Position numbers and translations under genes: made by a program. Positions 1 to 11,384 of a stretch of DNA of 64,000 nt are shown here, in pieces (the first letter of the stretch is position 1; each line of letters starts with the position of its first letter). Below the pieces are notes generated by a model that saw only the letters and a program-made list of their open reading frames with translations, did no database searches and was not told the DNA's origin. The DNA comes from Miscanthus floridulus (Eukaryota; Streptophyta; Magnoliopsida; Poales; Poaceae). The stretch covers positions 88,368,939 through 88,432,938 of the forward strand of contig NC_089587.1 in assembly GCF_019320115.1 (NCBI RefSeq), in the 5' to 3' direction.

Positions 1-844
1 TATATATCCAGTGATCATTAAAAGTAGGGGTTATGCACCGGGGTTTGTCTTGAGCAGGCGGCGGGTTAGCAAAGTCAGCACCAAAAGGCTCCGGGGCTCC
101 CTCCTACACGAGGATCTTCTTCTCGTACTCCTCAATGACTTCCTCGTACTCATGCTCGTCCACGAGCACGAACTCTACCAACTAGTGATCTACATGCATG
201 AAATAATGATGTAATACTTAGTAATATGTCAACAGCAACTCTTAAAATAAAAATACATCTATCTAGCTACTAAGCTAGTGCTACCGACCAAGGTACTAAG
301 TTACCTACTGTTACCAATAACAAGTATGAAGCATGACATACATTATCATAGCAACTACAGGTATTCTTACTCCTAATGCTGATTTACTCTATGTATGATA
401 AAACAAGGATAATAGCTACTATATTCATCAACCTACTCTAGGGCTACAAAATTTACAGAAGTACATAACAATCTAGTGAGCCTATTGTAAAATTTTCATA
501 TGTATAACTATCATCAATTTACCATAAAAATTCCTACAAATATTAATCTACATAATACTAAGCCCTCTAGTTTAGATTTATGAACCTATCACTATCACAA
601 CTATCTATAAACTAACTACACTAACAGATAGATGGCATTTTTGTGAACCTAACAAACTTAGTTTCACTATTTTTAGACATCTACAGAATTTACTATAATT
701 TCTCAAAGTTCAGCTAAAAACTATATTGAATAACATTTGTAATTCACTGGAAAATTGAAAAACTGATTTCCTAGTGCGGCCCGCGAGCGACGGCTTGGCC
801 CACCTCGATGTCCCACCCGCGCGCATGCGCAGCACCCGGCACGG
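1..844. other. AT-rich repeat-like stretch, no intact gene
   Basis: From about 190 to 780 the sequence is AT-rich with stops in all frames. The last 65 bases before the LTR at 845 are GC-rich. I see no gene here apart from the short coding remnant listed separately. The texture resembles the long AT-rich LTR at 49139-52942, so this may be a decayed Gypsy LTR or its interior, but that is only an impression. Confidence 0.4.
27..187 (-). pseudogene. Coding remnant of unknown family
   Basis: Read on the minus strand, this stretch gives a continuous, strongly acidic peptide rich in Glu, Asp and Tyr (EYEEVIEEYEKKI), followed by a proline-rich part (FANPPPAQDKPRC). One TAG interrupts it in the middle. 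Codon use is GC-ending, unlike the AT-rich DNA downstream, so it is probably an old exon or retrotransposon gag end. I do not recognise the family. The left edge of the window cuts off any 5' context. Confidence 0.3.
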
Positions 845-2486
845 TGAAAGGTCCTAATATAGCTATATGGCTAGAGGGGGGGGTGAATATCCTATTTAAA
901 ATCTACAAATCGATTAGAGCAATTTGATTAGTATAACAAATAGCAAAATACAAACTTGCTCTAGCTCTACAAGGGTTGCAAGCCACATATCCAATAATTC
1001 TAGTTGTTATGATCACTAGGCACACAATCCACTAGATCACTACTCACTAAGAGCTCACACAATTGCTACACTAAAGAGCTCCACTAGATAAACTTAATCC
1101 ACAAAGCAAGCTCTCAATTCTAGCCACACTAAAGAGCTTGATATAGCTAGTTTATGGGAATGTAAATGAGTAAGTGAGGTGATTATACCGTCACGTAGAG
1201 AAGTGAACCAATCACAAGATAAATACTTTATCAATCACCGGGAGAATACCAAAGGGCAAGAGACAACCAATTTTCTCCCGAGGTTCACGTGCTTGCCAAC
1301 ACGGTACGTCCCCCGTTGTATCGACCAACACTTGGTGGTTCGGCGGCTAAGAGGTGTTGCACGAACCTCGTTCACATAATTGGACACCGTAAGAACCGAC
1401 CCACAAGTGAGGTAACTCAATGACACAAGCAATCCACTAGAGTTACCTTTCGGCACTCCACCGGGGAAGGTACAAATCCTCTCACAATCATCGGAGATGG
1501 CCACGAACAATCACCAACTCATGTCAAACCTCTTCCGCAGCTCCAAGCCGTCTAGGTGGTGGCAATCACCAAGAGAAACAAATGAATCCCGCAGCGAAAC
1601 ACAAATACCAAGTGCCTCTAAATGCAATCACTCAAGCAATACACTTGGATTCTCTCCCAATCTCACAATGATGATGGATCAATGATGGAGATCAGTGGGA
1701 GAGCTTTTGCCAAGCTCACAAGGTTGCTATGTCAATGCAAATGGCCAAGAGAGTGAGCTTGAGCTGACCATAGGGCTTAAATAGAAGCCACCACGAAATA
1801 GAGCCGTTATACCCATTCACTGGGCACAACATAGGGTGACCGGACGCTCTGGTCATGCGATTCGTGCCACGTGTCCCCTCTCTTCAAATGTTGATCACTC
1901 GATCTCAACGGTTAAGATATGACCGGACGTAGCAGCTCAAAGTGACCGGACGCTGAACCCCAGCGTCCGGCCATTTCCAGTAAGCATCCAGAGACAACTT
2001 TTTACGACCAGACACGTCCGGTCATGCTCGACCAGACACACCCAGCGTCCGGTCACACGGCAACTCTCCTGTGCACTGCCACGTCAGCAGGACCGGACGT
2101 AACCTTCCAGCATCCGGTCACTAAGTGACCCAGCATTCGGTCAGAGACCGACGCCAGCGTCTTCATGCTTTACCTGACCAAACGCGTCGGTCCAACCGAG
2201 ATTAGCGTCCGGTCACTTACAGTGACCTCTATCTTTTCTGTCTAGGGCGCCGGTGAAGTTCCTAACCCTTGCTCAAATGTGCCAACCACCAAGTGTATCA
2301 CCTTGTGCACATGTGTTAGCATATTTTCACAAATATTTTCAAGGGTGTTAGCACTCCACTAGATCCTAAATGCATATGCAATGAGTTAGAGCATCTAGTG
2401 GCACTTTGATAACTGTATTTCGATACGAGTTTCACCCCTCTTAATAGTACGGCTATCGATCCTAAATATGATCACACTCGCTAAGG
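845..2486 (-). mobile_element. Truncated LTR (copy A) of a Copia family
   Basis: The copy begins TGAAAGGTCCTAAT and follows the LTRs at 44384-46245 and 55285-58995 block by block: the GGGGTGAATA leader, the ATACCGTC and GAGGTTCAC segments, the array of GACCGGAC/GTCCGGTC motifs, and the CACCCCTCTTAATAGTA box. It stops after ATCACACTCGCTAAG, so roughly the last 330 bp, including the expected CTTTCA end, are missing. No 5-bp target duplication remains. In element orientation the LTR reads on the minus strand. I infer a solo LTR truncated at its U3 side. Confidence 0.8.
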
Positions 2487-3648
2487 GTGTTAGCACCGGG
2501 CGGCTACGTCGGCGAGCCTAGCCCTTCCCCGCCCTAACTACAGGGCCGACACTTACCTAGGAGTGAACGCGAAGCGCTGTGCGAAGGAAGCGTGAGCCAG
2601 GACAATGCAGCAAGGTTGGACCACGGTGGCGGAGACCCTACAGCCACGGTGGTGGAGTTCCGGTGAGTGACAGCAAAGCCAGAGCAAACCGGGTAGCTAG
2701 TGTGCTCAAGGAACTAACCATGGAACCAATCGAGGCGGTGGTTCGACCGGAGACGGCCCGAGCTGAGCTGGCCGCATGCGCATGGATGGTGCGGCGACGC
2801 ACGGCGATGGCACGATGGCGTTAGGGAAGGCTAGGCGGTGGTAGAGCTTCGACCAAGGTGCGCATGGTGATTAGTAGATGGAGGCAAAGCCAGCGGTGCA
2901 AGGAATTGCTACGAGCTGCTCTAGATAAGTGGCTTGCCGGCGGCGCATGCAACCCGGTCTTATCGACCCGGTGGACGGCAGCTCCAAATCAGGGCACGGT
3001 GCGGCGAGACTTGCTGCAAGGTGGGGTCGGGTGGGTGACTGGCTACACAGCGGAGCCGAGGACGTGGTTAATTTGATTGCAGTGCCTCCACCTCGGTGAA
3101 TTGAAGGGAGAGGTTCCGTCGGCCATGGCGACAGCGGAGACAGGGGAGGGCAGGTGAGGCTTGTCTCGTTGCTGCCGTGGCGTGACACGGCCGTCCACAC
3201 TGTGCTCAATCACGCACGGCCTACAGGGTTGTGGGGAATAGCGAAGCGTGCTCCAGACGGCTGGCCGCACTGCCTAACACGCAAGCCAACGGCTGCTCGT
3301 TCCTTTGGTCACAGTGGACGGCGCCGGCCAGGGAGAGCTTCCGCGTAGCATCGCATCAAGCTCAGACGCAATGGTAGAGGCAGGCGGGCAAGCTCACGCG
3401 TGTAGCTGTGAAGGTCAGTCGCTGCAGTAGCCGTGCGGCAGCGGCAGCGGCGATCGGAGCGCAACATGACCGGACCGCAGCGCGACGCGATGATGGCGGA
3501 GGGCTGGGCCTGCCAGGCGCGATGTGCGCGTGCGGCGTGTGTGTGGTGTGCTAGGCGCAGCAACGACGGCACAGCCTGCAGCGTGGGGCCATGCGCGCGG
3601 GCGCAGGCGCGGCTGTGGCGACGTGACCGGCACGACAGCGCACGTTGG
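2487..3648. other. GC-rich stretch without a convincing gene
   Basis: This stretch is GC-rich, with overlapping open frames of 60-110 codons on both strands (for example 2579-2824 plus and 2871-3209 minus). They look like by-products of composition: Arg/Ala-rich, low complexity, no domain I recognise. It is flanked by two LTRs of the same Copia family and may be host or older retrotransposon DNA. Confidence 0.4.
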
Positions 3649-4723
3649 TGAAGGGTCGAGATGGCGACTAGAGGGGGGGTGAATAGTCCTTTTTAAAACT
3701 TAATCACGTTGGCTAACCGAAACAAGTGCGGAATTAAAACTATCGGTCTAGCCAAGACTACACCCCTCTATCTATGTTCACTAGCACCTTGCAAAGATAC
3801 TAATCAAGCAACAAAGGTGCCGGGCTAGCTATAGCTCTCCTAACCAATTCTAGAAGCAAGGTCACACAAACCTATGCCACTAGTACTTTAAGCTACAGGG
3901 GAGCTCCTACACATGCTAGTAAGCAAAAGCACAAAGCCAACTAAGCTCACTAGCAATGCTCAATAACAAGGCAACCAATGCCAAATTAGAGAGCGCAATT
4001 ACTTAGCTACATAAACTAAGTAATGTGACTAACAAGGTTACATAAACCAAATTAGCCACGCAAGGGAGCTACTTCTATGCTACACAAGCATGAAGGTAAC
4101 TAGCAAGCTACACAAGCTAACTAATTACAAAAGCAACAACACAAGCTTAATGTATATGAAAGTAAACACAAGCTTGTGTAACGGAGATACAAACCAACGG
4201 GAAGAACAAGGTTGACACGATGATTTTTCTCCCGAGGTTCACGTGTTTGCCAACACGCTAGTCCCCGTTGTGTCGACCGCTCACTTGGTGGTTCGGCGGC
4301 TAATTGGCATCACCCGCCAAGCCCGCACGTCGGGCGTCGCAAGAACATACCCCGGAAGTGAGGGTAGCTCAATGACACGCTTTACTAGAGTTGCTCTTCG
4401 CGGCTCCCGCGGGGCGAGCACAATGCCCCTCACAAGCACTTCTCCGGAGCGCCACACAAGCTTCTTGCGCGCTTCAACAGAGACCACCACCAAGCCGTCT
4501 AGGATGTGGCAACCTCCAAGAGTAACAAGCACCACCGGCTTGCAACTCGATCACCTAGTGCCACTCGATGCAACCTCACGATGCAATCGCACTAGAATTG
4601 CTCACTCACACAATCGAATGATCACTATCAAGTATATGTGTGATGGAGGGCTCCCAAGCACTCACAAGCATGGACACTAAGTCCCTTGAGGTGCTCCACA
4701 CCAGCCATGGCCGAAGGCCACTT

Positions 4724-4732
4724 CTATTTATA
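4724..4732 (-). promoter_or_regulatory. Probable TATA box of solo LTR B
   Basis: TATAAATAG lies on the minus strand, inside the LTR, with the palindrome array upstream of it in element orientation. Related LTRs carry a weaker TATTTAAG at the same place (for example near 1766-1774 and 45288-45296). The position fits a U3/R promoter. Confidence 0.5.
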
Positions 4733-4794
4733 GCCCCAAGGGCTAAACTAGCCATTACCCCTTCACTGGGCAACGGTCGGGCCGACCGGACGCT

Positions 4795-5090
4795 CCAGTC
4801 GTGTTGACCGGACGCTGGACCTCAGCGTCCGGTCGCCCACAGACGGCCACGTGTCCCGGTTCCAACGGTCACTTGACTTGACCAGACGCATCAGCTTTCA
4901 ACTGACCGGACGCTAAACCCCTAGCGTCCGGTCATTTCCAGTAAGGTACCGACCTCGACCGGACGCGTCCGGTCACACTTGATCGGACGCAGCCAGTGTC
5001 CGGTCACACTCTAGCTTCTGCGTCATCATACGTCAGCTTGACCGAACGTAGCCTACCAGCGTCCGGTGCATACAGATCCAGCGTCCGGTC
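4795..5090. repeat. Array of GACCGGAC / GTCCGGTC inverted motifs in LTR B
   Basis: At least ten close copies of GACCGGACGC or its complement GCGTCCGGTC lie in both orientations. They include a perfect 18-bp palindrome GACCGGACGCGTCCGGTC at 4957-4974. A CACGTGTCC (G-box/ABRE-like) lies within the array. The same arrangement recurs in every LTR of this family in the window (about 1850-2220, 45350-45740, 56940-57325, 58115-58500). Confidence 0.85.
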
Positions 5091-6019
5091 AGTTGACCAA
5101 TGCCAGCATCTTTGCGATTAACTCGTTTTCACTTCTAACTTCATCACCCTTGCTCCAATGTGCTAACCACAAGAACTTGCATCCGGCGCAATAGAAAATA
5201 GGCATTCTATTTTTTCGAAAGCGCCGAAACCCATCTCACCCCTGCAAACACCACCTCCTTTGTAAATGTGCCAACACCACCAAGTGTACACCACCATGTG
5301 TATGTGTGTTAGCATTTTCACAATCATTTTCCAAACGATGTTAGCCACTCAACTTGCCACGCCACTCGATCCTAGCGATAATGCAAAGTTAGATCACTCG
5401 AGTGGCACTAGATGACCGATATGCAAACAAGTTTGCCCCTCTTGATAGTACGGCCATCTATCCTAAACCCGGTCATAAACTTCTCTACACACCTATGACC
5501 GGTGAAATGAAATGCCCTAGGTTATACCTTTGCCTTGCGCATTCCATTCCATCTCCTTCAATGTCGATGCAACACATGCACCAACACGATCAACAATGAT
5601 ATGATCCACTTCATATCATCACATGATCATATTGGTTCATCGATCTTGACTCTACTTGCTCTTCACCGTTGCTATCGTCCATCGGCACCAAGTCTTGCTC
5701 AAGCTTCACCGCCACACGGTCCATCACTCCAAAGCCTTTGACTTGCCCTTCACGCTTGCAACCGGTCCATCAAGCCAAGTCTTGTCTTGATCTTCTCCAC
5801 CTTGATCACATGACTCAATGTCATGTCTCATGTGCAATAAGCTCCTTCATCATCACATGTGTGAGCTTTGCAACATCTCCAAGCCATTTTCACCTCTATG
5901 GCATATGTTGCTCATACACATGTACCTGTGGACTAATCACTTATGTATCTCATATAAACACAATTAGTCCACCTAGGTTGTCACTCAATTACCAAAACCA
6001 ACAAGGACCTTTCAGTTGG

Positions 6020-6624
6020 GCAGGCCTGTGGGCGGCGCCAAGCCGTACCGATGCGGTGACTGCGCCCAGAGGTAGGAACCGTGTCGTGCACGCTTTTTAA
6101 AGTTGCTACAAAAACCAATTCGATGATCCAGTAACTACACCACCTATTTTACGCTCTAGCTGATATATCAGGCTACTAGAGGAAACCCTAAAACCATTCC
6201 ACTACCTAATCCGATCGTTCTACAAAAATTTCTGAACTTTGCTTTGTCGATTCGTTTCTCGACTTAGGAATTTCAACCAAAACACGATTGGATTCGTGTC
6301 GAATTTGATTTCCAGGCCACGTATTTCATCGTCGCCTACGAAGCTCATGCTACAACTTTACCAAGGTTTCGTATATGCGTTCCATAGCATTTCCGTTCAA
6401 TAAAAATTCATTTAGAACCCTAGGTAATACAACGCGACATGAAATGTAACATGCGTTTCGTGTTTCGAATGAACGTTTCAAGTTCCGTATATTACTTTAT
6501 ACCCTATATTACACACATTTACACACAAGTATGGCGCTCATGTAGTGGTTTTAGCAAAAACTGAACACAGCGCCGCCAGTACTGCCCTCGCTCTGTAGTC
6601 CGCGGAGCCTGCAACAGATCGCCA
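6020..6624. other. No gene seen; repeat-like DNA
   Basis: A short GC-rich part (6020-6090) is followed by about 450 bp of AT-rich sequence with no open frame of interest. It could be the continuation of the older repeat into which LTR B inserted. Confidence 0.4.
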
Positions 6625-6960
6625 ATCGTGGAGCACCCCACACTCACTGTACAATCAAGCACGAACAGATCGACAATCATCGCCATCTCTAGGCTAGGCG
6701 AGGCCGTGGCAGGGCGAGGCCAGCTGGTGTGGAGGATCTCGCGAACGGCGCGCGAGAGCCGGAGGGGCCCCCGCCGGAGGTTGAGGAGGAGCCGCCGCGA
6801 TCGGCGACAGCGAAGCAGGAGGAGGCGAAGCGGCGCTGGGTCGAAGGGTTCCCGCCCGTTCACCATGCGGGAGCTCCTCGGAGCTCAAGGAGGACGGCGA
6901 GACGGCAGCCGGCGGCAGCAGCGCGGGATCCGCAGATGCCGAGGGCTCGTCCTACAGGTT
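6625..6960 (+). pseudogene. GC-rich exon-like fragment, family not recognised
   Basis: This is a GC-rich island of about 330 bp in AT-rich surroundings, with two overlapping plus frames (6628-7005, Arg-rich; 6729-7049, Glu/Pro-rich with PPPEVEEEPP and AKQEEAKRRW). It ends at CTACAGGT, a possible splice donor. Composition and ending look like a monocot first exon, but no long ORF with a good start stands out and I do not recognise the protein. It lies just before the AAE14-like fragment and may belong to it or to another captured gene. Confidence 0.35.
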
Positions 6961-7108
6961 TGTGCTTATTTGCATCATTTAGATCTCACCCCATGTACTG
7001 GATAAGAGATCACTGTGGCCTGGTTAGTTTTGTGGCATTATGTTTTTAGCTGTACCTTATGTGTCATTGCGTTTTTAGATCTTTGTAATTTTTCTGCCTA
7101 TTACAGGA

Positions 7109-7655
7109 AGTTCGAATTGAGAAACTTGGGTACAAAATGGCTGATACTTTATGGTATTCTGATTCAGGAACTAATGAGCAGCCAAAGGGTGTAGAGATAA
7201 GCCATACTTTGTTCATTCAGTCCCCTGCAAAAATTGCCATGAAAATGGCTACGATGAGGATGATGTATGATATTAGGATCTAAGTACTCTTATATTACAG
7301 TTCCCCCATGAAAATAATGTTGCCTATGTCATTAATAGGTTTGATGAATCACCAACATAATTTTAATGTTATGTTAATGACTTTATGCAATTCGATTTCA
7401 ATTAGAAGAAACAATAAGTGTACGACTTACAATACTTTGCCTTTGTTGGTCTGCAGGTTTACCTACATATGGCACATCTGTGCCATATCGGAGGGATCTC
7501 CTCATGCATGGCTATCCTGATGGCCAGAGGTTGCCATGTCCTGGTACCGAATCTGATGCCAAATCAGCCTTTTGCGCCATCAAGGATCAAGGAGTGACTT
7601 CTTTCATCACTGTCCCTGCGATCATGGCTGGCCTACTGTCCTATGATAGGTATGA
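7109..7655 (+). pseudogene. Fragment of 2-succinylbenzoate-CoA ligase (AAE14/MenE-like)
   Basis: Two exon-like pieces match the plant acyl-activating enzyme that joins CoA to 2-succinylbenzoate in phylloquinone synthesis (peroxisome/plastid). Piece 1 (7155-7262) reads SGTNEQPKGVEISHT, the AMP-binding P-loop motif (family consensus SGTTGxPKGV), and continues into a DEDDVY segment. Piece 2 (7470-7655) reads LCHIGGISSCMA and then DAKSAFCAIKDQGVTSFITVP. The reading frame changes inside both pieces and a TGA follows DEDDV, so this is not functional. The intron-like gap between the pieces is kept, so the copy came from genomic DNA rather than from mRNA. Most of the roughly 560-residue enzyme is absent. 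The identification rests on remembered family motifs. Confidence 0.65.
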
Positions 7656-7719
7656 GATAGCGCTCCAGTTTTCTGAAATCCTAGGAGTGTGCAGCTGTTG
7701 GTTCATTTACAAATCCTAG

Positions 7720-9060
7720 CAGTGCACAGCTGTTTAGTTATTGACTTATTGTCCATTATATAGGACAGTAGACTTTGGTTCGATGGCAACGATTTCTAAT
7801 TATTACCAATGTGATTAATCCCATGTGATGCTAAAGGCTATGCCATGCTCTGAACTCGTACCGCTCTGAATTGGTTAGAGTTTAACCAAATTTAGTATCA
7901 AATTTACATTACCAAAGCTGCACCAGTGCTGTTGCCCTGTTCACTTGAACTACTTCAGCGTTACTTTTCAGCGAACGAACAGTGTTTTTCTCCCACAACA
8001 AATCAGCATAAGCATTAGCATAAGTATAGATGATTCTTGTCTATGCTTTGATTGGTGCACACAGTGCCTGCTTGTTGCTGGCTTGTTGCAGAGTGCAGAA
8101 CATTACTGCAGAGCAGGAGGGAGATCGGTGCTGGCAGGAGACCACATGTGAAGAGGCCATGTGGGCAGTGGGCAGAGGCATTGTGATTTGGCTCAAAATA
8201 GATCTCTGACAATAGAAAATCAATTGCTAGAATCATAGGTCATTCTTTTTTTAAGTATAAATTGAAAACGAGTGAATTTTGCCCTATAGGCATTAATATT
8301 ATATGGTGTAAATTGAAAACGAGTGAATTTTCCTGATAATGTAAATTTAAAACGAGTGAAACCAATTCCTAGAGGCATTAATATTATGCTGAATTCTTAT
8401 TTTAAGATAGGCCATCGAGTACAATCAATATTAGTACAAATTGATGTTCTGTACATTTTTTTAGGTTAAGGTGCACTTATGCACATTGTTCATTGATTCT
8501 TCTGTACACATTTAGTTCACCTTCAGTAAACAAGTAGCTGGGTCGCTGTTCTAACCACATGGATTAACAGAACATATTTCTAGGCCTCGTGGAATCAATA
8601 ACTGTGCACCGAACAATGTCTCCCTGTGCCTGCTGGACCGAGTGGAATGTGTATATCGTGGGGTTTGGAGGCCACAGAGGTTATATGGAGCATGACACAA
8701 TTTATTAGTAAATTTTTGTTCTTAACTCGAAACAGTTTTGGGATTACCAGAAGATGGTTGTGTCAATAGGCTAACACATTTGTAATAACCAATGATCAAA
8801 TATAATAGATTGATTTAGATTTAGCCTGTTTTTCAAATTGGTAATGATAAGTTCTTTATCAAGTTTATTAGTAGAGTTTGTGAGCCTGCGACGCCGCGCT
8901 CTCTATGATTCTGTTAATTTTATGAACTTTGGCTTTTAGATTAAAGGTCACTTTAGCGTCGGTTTTTAATTTCACAGTATTGTTATCGTGCGATCGGTGT
9001 GTTTTTAGTATAAAAATTTAATTGTCCTGTAGCAACGCAAACCTAGTACAACTAAAAACT
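7720..9060. other. No gene seen; AT-rich with short repeats
   Basis: The stretch is AT-rich and non-coding. Between 8255 and 8385 the phrase AATTGAAAACGAGTGAATTTT and the phrase AGGCATTAATATTAT each occur two or three times, a short degenerate duplication. I see no domain or RNA gene. Confidence 0.5.
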
Positions 9061-9086
9061 AAAAAGAACAAAACTATCGCAACCGA

Positions 9087-9963
9087 ATGGTGCGACAATT
9101 TTCGGTTCGTCGCTCTATCTCCCCCATCCGATCCCGCGAGCCTGCCTCTCCCGAAATCATTTGCGGCACTCCTGCGCTGATCACAGTAATCACGGCACCT
9201 CCCTATCCCACCTTCCTAAATTCCCTCCCGTCCCGCCTCCTAATTCCTAAATCGCGCATCCCGCGTTTGCCGCCACCATCTGCGCTCCCCTCCCCGAGGG
9301 TCTTCCAACAGGAGAACGCCTCGTCCTCGAGCAGTCCAAGCAGACCGGCAAGCTCGTCAACCACCTCGGCCGAACCTTCTTCATGATCCCAGTTCCCACC
9401 CGCAGTCCGTAGCAGCGGCCAACGGTGAGAGGCGGCCGACGAGGCACGGTTTGTTCCCAGTTCCCACCCGCACTGGGGGCCGCAGTCGCAGCAAGGTGAT
9501 CCCCGATCCCAAAGACAGTCACCGCCTTCCCGATCCCTCTGCATCCCCAATGAATCAGTGATCACCGCAAACCTTCTCTCAGCCTGCACACCGGCGTCGT
9601 GCAGTCTACTGCCACATGCCCACATCCCACACTGTCATCATGCTGACTTCATTGCCGTCAGCGTTTCCATCCGAGAATCATCCGTGTCGACAGGTGCATT
9701 TCATTTATTTATGATTTTCATCCTGTGATCCATTTCTTTTCGATCTGCATTTAGATTTCATCATGTGTGATCTCTAAGCTATTTGGATTGGAATGGTTTT
9801 ATAACCGAAGGAATCCTCGTTTATCTAAGCATTGCATTCCTTGTGATCTGTCTTCTGTTATTTGTATTGCATTCGGTTAAGACTTAGAGACATAGCCCCT
9901 CTTGTCTTCTTCGCCCTCTGCAGGTGGCATCTTTGGAGCAGTACAAGCCATACTTCAGTATTG
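9087..9963 (+). pseudogene. Exon-like fragment of an unrecognised gene
   Basis: A GC-rich block (9087-9690) has UTR-like composition and an open frame at about 9270-9400 containing ERLVLEQSKQTGKLVNHLGR. It is followed by a plausible donor (CGACAG|GTGCAT, near 9691), an AT-rich intron and a polypyrimidine/CTGCAG acceptor at about 9924. The second piece reads VASLEQYKPYFSIAHLL. The frames are not joined cleanly and stops occur, so it is either non-coding 5' sequence or a gene fragment. I do not recognise the family. Confidence 0.35.
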
Positions 9964-10079
9964 CTCATCTACTAAGAATGGTCATTTTACTTGTAGATCA
10001 TTTAAATTTACTTATGCTTTCTTTTTTTTTTTAATTTGAAGATCTTTTCAACAATGGCAGGGATCCATTTCTTTTCGAG

Positions 10080-10440
10080 GACGTGCCTTTGTAGATCGGG
10101 ATGTTACACATGTTGTAATGGCTATGCATGTATGTTAGTGTATATTTCGAATGTTTCATCTGTTCCAGACGTATGTTGCAAGTGTTTTATCTGAATGTTG
10201 CAGAAGTAGATCTGGATGTTGCATATACATGCATCATATGTTTTCAAGTGTTTTGTATGTATGTTTGTAAGTGTTTCATCTGGATATTGTATATGTTTGC
10301 AATGGTTTTCAAATGTTTTTCAGACGTTTTCTTAAAGTGTTTCAGACGCTTGTTTCAGTGTTTCATGCCTTTTTTTTGTTACAACTGTTATATCTGGATG
10401 TTTTAAAAGTAGCTCGAATGTTGCACATGAGTTGTGCGTG
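10080..10440. repeat. Degenerate TGTTGCA/TGTTTCA short-period repeat
   Basis: The phrase (A)TGTTGCA or TGTTTCA followed by a T-rich spacer (AAGTGTTTTATCTGGATG-like) recurs roughly a dozen times over 360 bp. The frame stays open by chance (10128-10406), giving a Cys/Phe-rich low-complexity translation that is not a credible protein. It resembles the tail of a dispersed grass transposon. The family cannot be named from sequence alone. Confidence 0.6.
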
Positions 10441-10998
10441 GGAAGTAGCTGGTGGCACGGGCGACATTCGAGTCGATATCCGACGCGACGCGGGCCCACT
10501 ACTAGTGCACTCCCTTGCGAGCCCGACGCGCTAGGCGGTCGCTCCCTTTCTGTACAGGCATCGTTAGAACGCTAGCGCCCGGATCGAAAGTCCAGTCTAC
10601 AAAAAGATGCAACTATCAGCCTCCTCGCTGCGGCTTCTTCGGCTGCGGCTGCGGCTGCGACTGTTTGATATAGCGACTACAGTAGATATCAAGTCTAGAT
10701 AGCAGCCTAAAAAGCTACAGCAAGTAGGCTGTATGTAATTTGTACAAGTCAAACTAGCTTAACATTGACTAAGTATATAGTGCCGTGCCCTGAATTAGTG
10801 ACTAACTCAGAATCTGGGTACCTTAAAAAAAAAAGAAAACCTACAGTTCCTAGGCCAGGTTTCTCCTTCCGAGGTCGACAGCACAATGGGGCCGATTTAG
10901 GTTCACAGTAAGATGTAAACACAGAGCAACAATGAAAATATTTGCTGCCTTGTGCTAAGCTACTCACACAGTAACAAGGCCACCATATGACAGACTAA
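10441..10998. other. No gene seen
   Basis: A short GC-rich part (10441-10600) and then mixed sequence. The imperfect triplet run GCTGCGGCT lies near 10625-10665. No credible coding frame. Confidence 0.5.
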
Positions 10999-11295
10999 GG
11001 GGGTATTTAAATCCGGTGAGAGTATCATATGAGATGTTCAAGTACTAATAAAAAAACAAATTACAAAATCCATCAATACTCCACAAGACGAATTTATTAA
11101 GTCTAATTAATCCATTATTAGCACATGTTTATTATATCACTACATTGTCAAATCGTGGATTAGTTAGGCTTAAAAGATTATTCTCGCAAATTAGTCATAA
11201 GTTGTACAATTAGTTTTGTACTTAGTCTATATTTAATACTACATGCATGTGTCCAAAAATCCGATGGGACTGCCTGGGGAGAAACCAAACACCCC
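10999..11295. mobile_element. MITE, GGGGTGTTTGG-end family (copy 1)
   Basis: The ends are inverted: GGGGGTATTTAAATCC on the left and GAAACCAAACACCCC on the right. The inside carries the shared landmarks of the family: GACGAA.TTATTAAG.CTAATTAA, TTAGGCTTAAAAGATT, and ATTAGTTTTGTACTTAGTCTATATTTAATACT. No ORF. Four relatives lie at 24771, 41104, 41545 and 62749. Confidence 0.75.
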
Positions 11296-11384
11296 GTGAC
11301 ATCGGAATTTTCTTTTCCCAAAAATCTCCAAACACGGCAGCTTCCTACTCTACATGCTACAGAGTACAGACCGAAGTAACCAAA

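Larger units (their letters stand above)
3649..6014 (-). mobile_element. Solo LTR (copy B) of the Copia family, 2366 bp
   Basis: It starts TGAAGGGTC and ends GGACCTTTCA, so the ends are TG..CA and near-inverted. It is flanked by a perfect 5-bp duplication GTTGG (3644-3648 and 6015-6019), the signature of LTR-retrotransposon integration. There is no internal domain, so it is a solo LTR left by recombination. It is about 500 bp longer than the LTRs at 44384 and 55976. It carries a minus-strand TATA-like TATAAATAG (4724-4732) and a dense GACCGGAC/GTCCGGTC palindrome array at about 4795-5090. Confidence 0.92.

Noticed and set aside
845..2486. Reading the GGTCCTAATGGCTAGAG elements as DNA transposons because their ends are inverted
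   Set aside because: The 5-bp target duplications, TG..CA ends, adjacent PBS and PPT of the full-length copy show that they are LTRs.
9203..9625. 140-codon minus frame over the GC-rich block
   Set aside because: Trp/Gly/Arg-rich with no domain. The plus strand has the better exon-like signals, though the block as a whole remains unassigned.
10128..10406. Cys/Phe-rich 92-codon frame resembling a secreted peptide
   Set aside because: Runs through a degenerate TGTTGCA repeat; no signal peptide pattern, and the repeat explains it.
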